Positions 16,136 to 22,786 of a stretch of DNA of 25,516 nt are shown piece after piece. Below the pieces are notes generated by a model. It did not search any database. It was not told the origin of the DNA and saw nothing but the letters and a program-made list of their open reading frames with translations. This DNA is from Bacteroidales bacterium UBA1182. GTDB lineage: Bacteria > Bacteroidota > Bacteroidia > Bacteroidales > Bacteroidaceae. The stretch is from assembly GCA_002310015.1 (NCBI GenBank), contig DBYQ01000048.1:842-26357 (forward strand). The letters run 5' to 3'. Position numbers and translations under genes: made by a program. Within the stretch, counting starts at the first letter, position 1, and every line of letters starts with the position of its first letter.

Positions 16136-16879
16136 TCAGTCTGCATCCTGGAGCACAGGGAATTTTGTGCGGAAACGGGCCAGTTGTTCCATGTCAAGTC
16201 CGGAACATACCATCTGGGGCTGTTCGTCTGTCTGGATAAGAGTTTCTCCGTAAGGGCTGATGATTGCGCTGTGACCGGGATAGAATCCAAGTTCGTCACT
16301 GCCGCTGCGGTTCACGCCTATGGCAAAGCATTGGTTCTCCAAGGCGCGGGCACGTAGCAGGATGTCCCAGGCCAGAATACGTTTGTCAGGCCAGTTGGCT
16401 GGATAGAACACTGCGTCATAGTCATCGCGGTTTCGGCTGAATGTGGGGAACCTAAGGTCATAGCATACAAGCAATAGAATCCTTAGTCCGCGGAATGTTA
16501 TTACAACCCTTTTGTCTCCACGTGAAAAGTGATCTGCTTCACCTGAATATGTAAATAGATGATGCTTGTCATAATGGGTCAGACTGCCGTCCGGCATGGC
16601 AAAACAGAAGCGGTTATAGACGCGGCCTTTCTCAGCTACGGGTAGTGTACCGCAGACTGCTGCATCCAGCTCCGATGCCTTGCTTAGAAGCCAGCTTACT
16701 ATCGGGCCGTCCATCGTCTGTACTACCTCTGACGGGTCAATGTATTGTCCTGTGGCGAACATCTCAGGCAGGATATAGATATCCGCGCCACATCCGCCTC
16801 CTATAAGGTTATCTGCATCGGTAAGGTTCTGCTGCCATTCGCCTTTCTCGGGTGAATTCTGTACTAAAGCTATTTTCAT
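16136..16879 (-). CDS. Nitrilase-superfamily carbon-nitrogen hydrolase, omega-amidase-like (YafV type)
   Basis: A 247-residue cytoplasmic hydrolase. The Glu-Lys-Cys triad is visible: Glu39 in LPEMFATG, Lys105 in YDKHHLFTYSGE and Cys139 in VCYDLRFP. The sequence HLFTYSGE after the lysine and YPANWPDKR after the cysteine are typical of the omega-amidase (Nit2/YafV) branch, which hydrolyses 2-oxoglutaramate and 2-oxosuccinamate in methionine salvage and glutamine transamination. The length is right for that branch. It is followed after 14 bp by the Nudix gene; a -7 element lies 18 bp before its ATG, so the pair need not depend on the upstream polymerase genes. Confidence 0.92.
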   Translation of the reverse strand: MKIALVQNSPEKGEWQQNLTDADNLIGGGCGADIYILPEMFATGQYIDPSEVVQTMDGPIVSWLLSKASELDAAVCGTLPVAEKGRVYNRFCFAMPDGSLTHYDKHHLFTYSGEADHFSRGDKRVVITFRGLRILLLVCYDLRFPTFSRNRDDYDAVFYPANWPDKRILAWDILLRARALENQCFAIGVNRSGSDELGFYPGHSAIISPYGETLIQTDEQPQMVCSGLDMEQLARFRTKFPVLQDAD

Positions 16880-16897
16880 TCAAAATCAGTTTGGGTG

Positions 16898-16905
16898 CAA
16901 AAGTA
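16898..16905 (-). promoter_or_regulatory. -7 promoter element for the nitrilase-Nudix operon
   Basis: The minus strand reads TACTTTTG, a perfect TAnnTTTG match, between the YolD-like stop (16910) and the nitrilase start (16879). A -33 TTTG is not at ideal distance (nearest CAAA on the plus strand at 16933-16936). Confidence 0.5.
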
Positions 16906-16909
16906 ATGC

Positions 16910-17098
16910 CTATTCCTTAGAATCCGGATGCTCAAAGGATTGTATTTGCTGTTCAATAGTATGTGAAATAACATCTTCAAATCCGGTCAGCGCGGCAAAC
17001 GGCGAGAACTGTGCTGCACGGTTGTAGAGCGGCATGGGTTTGCGTGTGGCCGATGTGTGATGCGGCAACTCAATTATCTTCTCGTATCTCTTGTCCAT
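16910..17098 (-). CDS. YolD-like small protein, partner of the UvrX-like polymerase
   Basis: A 62-residue protein starting at the ATG at 17098, where GGAG lies about 8 bases upstream. The frame can be extended 11 codons to a GTG at 17131, but the ATG gives a product starting MDKRYEKIIELPHHTSATR, as small proteins of this kind usually do. The core motif YNRAAQFSPFAALTGFEDVI matches the YolD-like family of Bacillota, members of which lie next to uvrX/yqjW-type Y-family polymerases and are thought to play a UmuD-like role. Here too it directly follows the polymerase gene (36 bp from its stop). That the pair works together is inference from this arrangement. Confidence 0.8.
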   Translation of the reverse strand: MDKRYEKIIELPHHTSATRKPMPLYNRAAQFSPFAALTGFEDVISHTIEQQIQSFEHPDSKE

Positions 17099-17134
17099 GT
17101 TTGTTACTCCATTTTCAATAAAAGGCTCCACGGT

Positions 17135-18598
17135 TCACGCCTTATGTCCTCCCACCTGACTGTTCCGTTCCCGTGCGGTGGAACCCTCTTCAAAGTTCAT
17201 GCCGCGCAGTATGGAGTTCTTGCCGTACCGCTTGCGAATGGCTATCACCGCCTCCTGACGGCGGCGTTCGCGTCCGTCGGCGGGTGCGTTGTCACCGAAC
17301 AGGTCCAGCTGGCGCGGTGCAGCTTCACTCTCGTTTATTACGTTCTGTGCGGTCACGTTGAAACGCCGTACTGTCAGATTGGGATTGACTATGTTGTCAT
17401 ACAGTCTGGTGACCTCTTTTATGATAAACTCCGATGATGACGTATGTCCATTTAAATCAACAGTACCGTGGGCTGGTTTGGGTACGTTGCGCCCGTAATA
17501 GTCGGTCACAACCGGGCCGTCATATTTAAGGTCGGTACGCTTAAGGTTCTCTGAATCATAATTTACCGTGAGTGTTATGCTGTCCGTTACCAGACTTTTG
17601 CTTACCATGTCAAAAACAAGGGCATCGGTCATCTCCTTGGCTATGAGACGGCCCTTCACGAAATCGTATGGCTCGGACAGCACCTGCCCTGAACTGATGC
17701 TGTTAACCTGTGGCTTGTAAGCCTTGATTTCGGCCATTGTGCATGGTTCCCAACCCCAGGCATGGTCTATGAGCAGTTCAGCGTTGACACCGAACATGCG
17801 GTATAGTTCGTCTTCCCACTGGGGTAGTGTGGAGTATAGCGCCACATCGCCCATAGTTCGCATTCCGTAACTCTCCAGTTTGACGGCAATGCCGTGTCCC
17901 ACGCGCCAGAAATCGGTGAGTGGCCTATGCTCCCACAACTGCTGCCTGTAGCTCTTCTCATCAAGTTCGGCTATGCGTACGCCATCCTTGTCGGGTTCTA
18001 CGTGCTTGGCCATGATGTCCATTGCCACCTTGGCCAGATAAAGGTTGGTACCGATACCTGACGTGGCGGTTATACCTGTCTCTGACAGTACGTTGCGAAT
18101 CATGAGCATGGTCAGTTCATGGGCGGTGCAAGCACGCATCCTGAGGTAGTCGGTCAGGTCTATGAGAACCTCATCAATTGAATAGACATGAATGTCTTCA
18201 GGTGCAACGTATTTCAGATATATTGAATAAATGCGGCTACTTACCTCCATATAGTGCGCCATCTGGGGTGTGGCTGTTATGTAACCGAGGGCAACCGACG
18301 GGTCTGACTGAACTTTCCGGTTGTCGGTTTCCGGTTCGCCGAGTTTGCGGCCGGGAGCGTTGCGGCGTCGTTCACTGTTTATCTGCCTCACACGCTGAAC
18401 CACCTCAAACAGCCTTGCCCGGCCGCCTATGCCGTATGTCTTGAGCGATGGTGATACCGCCAGACAGATGGTCTTGTCGGTGCGCGAGGCATCAGCCACA
18501 ACAAGATTGGTGTTAAGCGGATCAAGTCCACGATCCACACACTCTACGGAAGCGTAGAAAGACTTGAGGTCAATGGCTGCGTATATCCTGTTTCTCAT
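17135..18598 (-). CDS. Y-family DNA polymerase, UvrX/UmuC-like (translesion synthesis)
   Basis: The product has 487 residues from the ATG at 18598; the frame extends to 18676, but the extra 26 residues precede the standard start, MRNRIYAAIDLKSFYASVE. The catalytic carboxylates are Asp10 in AIDLKSFYAS and Asp142-Glu143 in VYSIDEVLIDLTDY. The finger has CLAVSPSLKTYGI, and the helix-hairpin region FWRVGHGIAVKLESYGMRTMGD follows. The stretch after about residue 75, containing RRRNAPGRKLG and then YITATPQMAHYME, is typical of UvrX/YqjW-type enzymes rather than DinB. It is expected to copy past DNA lesions. The YolD-like gene follows directly. No LexA box was recognised upstream, and the C terminus holds no clear beta-clamp motif that I can identify with confidence. 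Confidence 0.9.
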   Translation of the reverse strand: MRNRIYAAIDLKSFYASVECVDRGLDPLNTNLVVADASRTDKTICLAVSPSLKTYGIGGRARLFEVVQRVRQINSERRRNAPGRKLGEPETDNRKVQSDPSVALGYITATPQMAHYMEVSSRIYSIYLKYVAPEDIHVYSIDEVLIDLTDYLRMRACTAHELTMLMIRNVLSETGITATSGIGTNLYLAKVAMDIMAKHVEPDKDGVRIAELDEKSYRQQLWEHRPLTDFWRVGHGIAVKLESYGMRTMGDVALYSTLPQWEDELYRMFGVNAELLIDHAWGWEPCTMAEIKAYKPQVNSISSGQVLSEPYDFVKGRLIAKEMTDALVFDMVSKSLVTDSITLTVNYDSENLKRTDLKYDGPVVTDYYGRNVPKPAHGTVDLNGHTSSSEFIIKEVTRLYDNIVNPNLTVRRFNVTAQNVINESEAAPRQLDLFGDNAPADGRERRRQEAVIAIRKRYGKNSILRGMNFEEGSTARERNSQVGGHKA

Positions 18599-18635
18599 CT
18601 TTATGGAAACTTGTTGGAACAGATTCACTTTATCT

Positions 18636-18667
18636 TTTGCAAGAATACAAAAAAAAATGTAGATTCG
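18636..18667 (+). promoter_or_regulatory. Bacteroidota-type promoter of the GH2 gene
   Basis: TTTG at 18636-18639, 20 bases, then TAGATTCG at 18660-18667 (one base from TAnnTTTG). The ATG at 18697 lies 29 bp downstream. The region also serves the divergent polymerase gene, for which only a weak TATTCTTG (minus strand, 18640-18647) is seen. Confidence 0.5.
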
Positions 18668-18696
18668 TGCCTTCAACCTAATCGCAACTTATTTTT

Positions 18697-20499
18697 ATGA
18701 GACGAATTCTTTTTTTTGCCAGTCTGGGTCTGACATTGTGTTCATTAGCTTCGGCTTCAAATAGCAGTAACATTTATCCGCTAATACAGAATGTGCCGGG
18801 ACGTGAGTTACAGAGTCTGGACGGGACATGGAAGTATATTCTTGACCTGTATGAACTCGGATTTTATAACTACCGTATGGACGAGGACCGTAACGGATGG
18901 TTCAGGGATGCACATGCGAACCGTCCTGAGGATCTCGTGGAGTACAATTTTGATACAGCTCCCACGCTGCATGTGCCCGGTGACTGGAACACCCAGAAAG
19001 AGGATCTTCTAAATTTTGAGGGAAATATATGGTACCGCCGTCAGTTTGAATGTCATCCTGATGCAGGCAAGCGCCGTTTCATACATTTCGATGCCGTGAA
19101 CTATGAGTGTCAGGTCTATCTTAACGGACGCAAGATCGGTGTACATGAGGGCGGTTTCTCTCCTTTCAACATTGAGATTACCGACAGGGTCCAGGACGGA
19201 ACCAACACACTTATCCTCAAGGTTGACAACCGCCGTCGCCTTGAGGGTGTGCCCACCGTGAATACAGACTGGCACAACTATGGTGGAATAACTCGTCAGG
19301 TCAATGTGATATCAGTCCCCAAGGTCTTCATTCGCGATTATTTCATCCAACTGAAGAAAGGCACTTCGAACATTGTTGCCGGTTGGGTGCAGATGGATGG
19401 AGCCGGTAACAGCACGGTTACAATAGAGATTCCGGAACTCAAGGTCAAACAGCAGGTGAGTACCGATGCTGACGGATACGGAACTTTCGAGTTCAAGTGC
19501 AAGCCCACCCTGTGGAGCCCGGATAATCCCAAGCTATACGCTGTAAAGCTGTCATCGGATTCAGACTGTGTGGAGGATGAGATAGGCCTGCGTACTATCG
19601 AGACTCGTGGCAAGGAGATATATCTCAACGGCAACAAATTGTTTTGTCGCGGCATTAGCATCCACGAGGAAGCTCCTTTGCGTCCCGGACGTGCCTGGAG
19701 CAAGGAGGATGCTGCAATCCTGCTTGGCTGGGCCAAGGAGATGAACTGCAATTTTGTACGCCTGGCACACTATCAGCACAATGAGAATATGATACGTACC
19801 GCAGAGAGGATGGGTTTGCTGGTTTGGAGCGAGATTCCTTGCTACTGGACTATCCAGTGGGAAAATGAGGGCACGCTTGAGACGGCTCAGGAGCAGATTG
19901 ATGCAATGATAGGGCGTGACAAGAACCGTACTAACATAATTATCTGGTCTATAGCAAACGAGACTCCCATATCAGAACCTCGTAATTTGTTCCTCCGCAA
20001 ACTGGCTGATAAGGTGCGTTCAATGGATGATACCCGTCTGGTTGCCGCAGCAATGGAGAAGAAGGAACTGCAAGGTGGAGTAATGACACTTGATGACCCT
20101 ATGTCAAAATATTTGGATGTGCTCAGCTTCAACCAGTATGTGGGGTGGTATGACGGCCTGCCTGAGAAGTGTGACCGTGTGCATTGGGAGTTCTCCGAAG
20201 ACAAGCCTGTGTTCATAAGCGAATTTGGAGGAGGTGCCCTTCAGGGGTATCACGGACCTGAGAACCAGCGCTGGACCGAAGAGTTTCAGGCTGACCTGTA
20301 CCGTCACTCTGTGAAGATGCTTGAGAATATGGAAGGGTTGTCCGGATGCACGCCGTGGATACTGACTGATTTCCGTTCACCGCGTCGTGTGTTAACCGAT
20401 ATTCAGGACGGTTACAACCGCAAAGGTCTGATTTCAGACAGAGGCATACGCAAGGCTGCCTTCTACATTATGAAGGATTGGTATGGTTCGTTCAAATAG
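18697..20499 (+). CDS. Secreted glycoside hydrolase family 2, beta-glucuronidase type
   Basis: A 600-residue GH2 enzyme with a Sec signal (about 1-20), a jelly-roll sugar-binding domain (about 35-210, with NYGGITRQV at 194-202), an Ig-like domain (about 210-305) and a TIM barrel (about 305-600). The acid/base is Glu422 in SIANETP and the nucleophile is Glu509 in ISEFGGGA. Near the C terminus, YNRKGLIS contains Asn574-Arg575-Lys576, the NxK pair that in beta-glucuronidases contacts the uronate carboxylate; this favours beta-glucuronidase over beta-galactosidase. The length matches E. coli UidA (603). The genes after it encode a DUF4380-like protein and a GH10 xylanase, so glucuronate removal from xylan fragments is a fair guess. 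Natural glucuronoxylan has alpha-linked glucuronate, which makes the true target uncertain. Confidence 0.9.
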   Translation: MRRILFFASLGLTLCSLASASNSSNIYPLIQNVPGRELQSLDGTWKYILDLYELGFYNYRMDEDRNGWFRDAHANRPEDLVEYNFDTAPTLHVPGDWNTQKEDLLNFEGNIWYRRQFECHPDAGKRRFIHFDAVNYECQVYLNGRKIGVHEGGFSPFNIEITDRVQDGTNTLILKVDNRRRLEGVPTVNTDWHNYGGITRQVNVISVPKVFIRDYFIQLKKGTSNIVAGWVQMDGAGNSTVTIEIPELKVKQQVSTDADGYGTFEFKCKPTLWSPDNPKLYAVKLSSDSDCVEDEIGLRTIETRGKEIYLNGNKLFCRGISIHEEAPLRPGRAWSKEDAAILLGWAKEMNCNFVRLAHYQHNENMIRTAERMGLLVWSEIPCYWTIQWENEGTLETAQEQIDAMIGRDKNRTNIIIWSIANETPISEPRNLFLRKLADKVRSMDDTRLVAAAMEKKELQGGVMTLDDPMSKYLDVLSFNQYVGWYDGLPEKCDRVHWEFSEDKPVFISEFGGGALQGYHGPENQRWTEEFQADLYRHSVKMLENMEGLSGCTPWILTDFRSPRRVLTDIQDGYNRKGLISDRGIRKAAFYIMKDWYGSFK

Positions 20500-20535
20500 G
20501 GAATTGCCAATATAATAACGAATTTGGGAATTCAC

Positions 20536-20543
20536 TATATTTG
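20536..20543 (+). promoter_or_regulatory. -7 promoter element ahead of the DUF4380-like and GH10 genes
   Basis: TATATTTG fits TAnnTTTG perfectly and lies 35 bp before the ATG at 20579, within the 79-bp gap after the GH2 stop. It suggests the last two genes can be transcribed on their own. No -33 element at ideal spacing was found. Confidence 0.5.
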
Positions 20544-20578
20544 CCGTATTGAATGATAACAGATAACAAAAGATTAAT

Positions 20579-21508
20579 ATGAAGTTCAGACTTATAACAG
20601 CTGTTATGGCTGTTGCAGTATCAGGTATGGTTGACGCACAGACAGTAAGCGGTTCAACCGAAACCGGATTTGAAATAAAGGCACGGAATGTCACCATGAC
20701 AGTCAGTGCCGGGGAAGGTGGAAAAATCATGTCATACAAATTGGGGGACAAGGAGATGCTTTCGCAGTCCAGGATGCCGAACCAGTATGGCAGTACGTTC
20801 TGGACCAGTCCACAGAAGGAATGGAACTGGCCTCCTGTTACGGAGTTTGACCGAGCCGCATATAACGACGAATCGCATCTTTGCAAGCGCACCTTCGGCG
20901 ATGAGAATCCCTCGCTGTTCCTGACAAGCCAGATAGGGAGCAAACTCCCGTTCCAGATCCTCAAACAGTATGCTCCGGAGCCAAAGGGACGTTTCATCAG
21001 GGTTTCCTATACAATCATAAACAAAGGTGATGAGGCTCGTAAGGTGGCGCCATGGGAAATCTCCCGTGTGGTAGCCGATGACGAAGGTGTGATTTTCTTC
21101 GATGCCCCTGTAGAAGGAATAACCCCGGCGGGACTCATCCCGTTCAAGGGGGAGGCCGGTGCATCATGGTACAGTTTTGAGTCAGCTCCCCAGAACCGCA
21201 AAATCAATTCTGACGGCAAGGGATGGCTGGCATATGCAGCCAACGGAATGCTGATGATAAAGAAATTTGATGACCTTTCCCTTTCTCAGCCGGCTCCTGA
21301 TGAGGCGGAGATCCAGGTTTATGTGAATCAGGGCAAGACTTACATCGAGCTTGAGAGCCAGGGAGAGTATAGGACGCTAGCCCCCGGTCATGGCTTGACA
21401 TGGAATGTGGATTGGTATCTGATTCCTCTCAAGGATAAGGCCGTTCCCTCCAGTAAACTGCTCAAACTGGTACGTAAGACCATAAAGAAATCCGATAAAT
21501 ATAAATAA
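20579..21508 (+). CDS. Secreted DUF4380-like protein
   Basis: A 309-residue protein with a Sec signal (about 1-20, ending VDA). The rest is rich in beta-strands, and two stretches resemble DUF4380, a family related to the galactose-mutarotase-like beta-sandwich fold: YGSTFWTSPQKEWNWPP (70-86) and ELESQGEYRTLAPGHGLTW (257-275). No enzymatic role is established for this family to my knowledge. It starts 79 bp after the GH2 gene and ends 6 bp before the GH10 xylanase gene, so it is co-transcribed with the xylanase. A sugar-binding or mutarotase-like role for released oligosaccharides is inference from the fold and context only. Confidence 0.8.
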   Translation: MKFRLITAVMAVAVSGMVDAQTVSGSTETGFEIKARNVTMTVSAGEGGKIMSYKLGDKEMLSQSRMPNQYGSTFWTSPQKEWNWPPVTEFDRAAYNDESHLCKRTFGDENPSLFLTSQIGSKLPFQILKQYAPEPKGRFIRVSYTIINKGDEARKVAPWEISRVVADDEGVIFFDAPVEGITPAGLIPFKGEAGASWYSFESAPQNRKINSDGKGWLAYAANGMLMIKKFDDLSLSQPAPDEAEIQVYVNQGKTYIELESQGEYRTLAPGHGLTWNVDWYLIPLKDKAVPSSKLLKLVRKTIKKSDKYK

Positions 21509-21514
21509 TGTGTT

Positions 21515-22645
21515 ATGAAGAAAGTCATGTTTATTGCAGCGGCTATGGCAATATGCCCCGCTTTTTCACAGAGTACGCTCAAGGAGGCATACGCTGACGC
21601 GTTCAAGATGGGATGTGCTGTCAATTCAATGATTGTCAGCGGACGTAATGCCCGTGCCACAGAACTCATACTTCAGAATTTCAATGCAATTTCACCGGAA
21701 AACGACCTGAAGGCCGAAGTCCTTCATCCAAGACCTGACACATGGAACTTCCAGGCTGCTGACCGCTATGTCCAATTCGCCAAGGACAATGGTCTGTGGG
21801 CTCTCGGCCATACTCTTGTTTGGCACAACCAGACGCCTGATTTCTTCTTCAACCATCCGGACGGTACTCCTAACACCCACGATGAGATGGTGGAGATCAT
21901 GCGCAGCTATATAGAGAAAGTGGCAGGCCACTTCGCAGGCAAGATTGATGCATGGGATGTCGTGAACGAGATTATTGACAATGACGGTTCATACCGCAAA
22001 ACTGTTTGGACTAATGCTTTCGGAGGTGACGGTGACGAGGTGGTACGTCTGGCATTCAAGTTCGCCAGCCAGTATGACCCGAACGCTGAGCTCTATTATA
22101 ACGACTTCAATGTGTGGCGCCCCTCCAAACGTGACGGTATCGCGCGTATGGTCCGCATGCTCCAGAAGAACGGTATCAGGATAGACGGCATAGGCATTCA
22201 GGCTCATTGGGGTTTAAATTTTCCAAAGAACGAGTATATAACGGCCGCCATAGACACATTTGCCGCACTTGGCGTGAAGGTGATGATTACCGAACTGGAT
22301 GTGGATGTGCTTCCGTTGACCAAAGAGGGGCAGGTGATTGGCAAGTCCCTGCAGGAGCCGTTTTATCAGTTAGAGGAGTTTGAGGTGTTCCTGGATCCAT
22401 ATAAGAGAGGGCTTCCTGACGATGTTCAGGCTCAGCTGACTGACCGTTACCGCGAACTGATGCAGATTTTCTATGACCGTCGTGATAAGATAGACCGCGT
22501 AACCTTGTGGGGCTTGCATGACGGTATGTCCTGGAAAAACGGTTATCCTATACCTAACAGGACAAACTATCCTCTGTTGTTCAATCGTGATTTGACACCT
22601 AAACCTGCTTATAATGCAGTATTGAAAATACCTTCTAAAAAGTGA
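21515..22645 (+). CDS. Secreted endo-1,4-beta-xylanase, glycoside hydrolase family 10
   Basis: GH10 enzymes cut the backbone of xylan with retention. The 376-residue product has a Sec signal (about 1-18, ending AFS) and a single TIM barrel. The acid/base is Glu152 in WDVVNEII and the nucleophile is Glu260 in MITELDVD. Other hallmarks are SPENDLKAE (60-68), GHTLVWHNQTP (98-108), YYNDFNV (194-200), GIGIQAHW (225-232) and TLWGLHDGMSWKNG. There is no carbohydrate-binding module. It ends the operon, and a clear hairpin terminator follows. Whether it is periplasmic or surface-exposed cannot be read from the signal; it has no lipobox. Confidence 0.96.
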   Translation: MKKVMFIAAAMAICPAFSQSTLKEAYADAFKMGCAVNSMIVSGRNARATELILQNFNAISPENDLKAEVLHPRPDTWNFQAADRYVQFAKDNGLWALGHTLVWHNQTPDFFFNHPDGTPNTHDEMVEIMRSYIEKVAGHFAGKIDAWDVVNEIIDNDGSYRKTVWTNAFGGDGDEVVRLAFKFASQYDPNAELYYNDFNVWRPSKRDGIARMVRMLQKNGIRIDGIGIQAHWGLNFPKNEYITAAIDTFAALGVKVMITELDVDVLPLTKEGQVIGKSLQEPFYQLEEFEVFLDPYKRGLPDDVQAQLTDRYRELMQIFYDRRDKIDRVTLWGLHDGMSWKNGYPIPNRTNYPLLFNRDLTPKPAYNAVLKIPSKK

Positions 22646-22678
22646 CCTGAAGGAAACTTCTTGGTTTTATTCAAAGGA

Positions 22679-22714
22679 GAACGGTTCATAACATAAATTG
22701 AACTGTTCTTTTTT
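22679..22714 (+). terminator. Rho-independent terminator after the GH10 gene
   Basis: GAACGGTTCA (22679-22688) pairs with TGAACTGTTC (22699-22708) with a single G-U pair, extendable by an A-T pair (22678/22709), around a 10-base loop. A run of six T follows (22709-22714). It lies 34 bp after the xylanase stop and separates that operon from the P-type ATPase gene. Confidence 0.75.
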
Positions 22715-22726
22715 AATAATAAGAAA

Positions 22727-22741
22727 TGCAACCCGGTTGCA
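22727..22741. promoter_or_regulatory. Palindromic operator-like site ahead of the P1B ATPase gene
   Basis: TGCAACC-C-GGTTGCA is a perfect 7-bp dyad around one central base, placed over the -33 region just upstream of the -7 element at 22754. This is the place for a metal-responsive repressor site. The regulator is not in the window, and its identity (for example Fur/Zur-like) is a guess. Confidence 0.45.
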
Positions 22742-22753
22742 AGGATTCCCGTG

Positions 22754-22761
22754 TAACTTTG
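22754..22761 (+). promoter_or_regulatory. -7 promoter element of the P1B ATPase gene
   Basis: TAACTTTG is a perfect TAnnTTTG, 25 bp before the ATG at 22787. The dyad at 22727-22741 overlaps the region where the -33 contact would be. Confidence 0.6.
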
Positions 22762-22786
22762 CAGCGTAAATCAAGAAGAACGTTAT

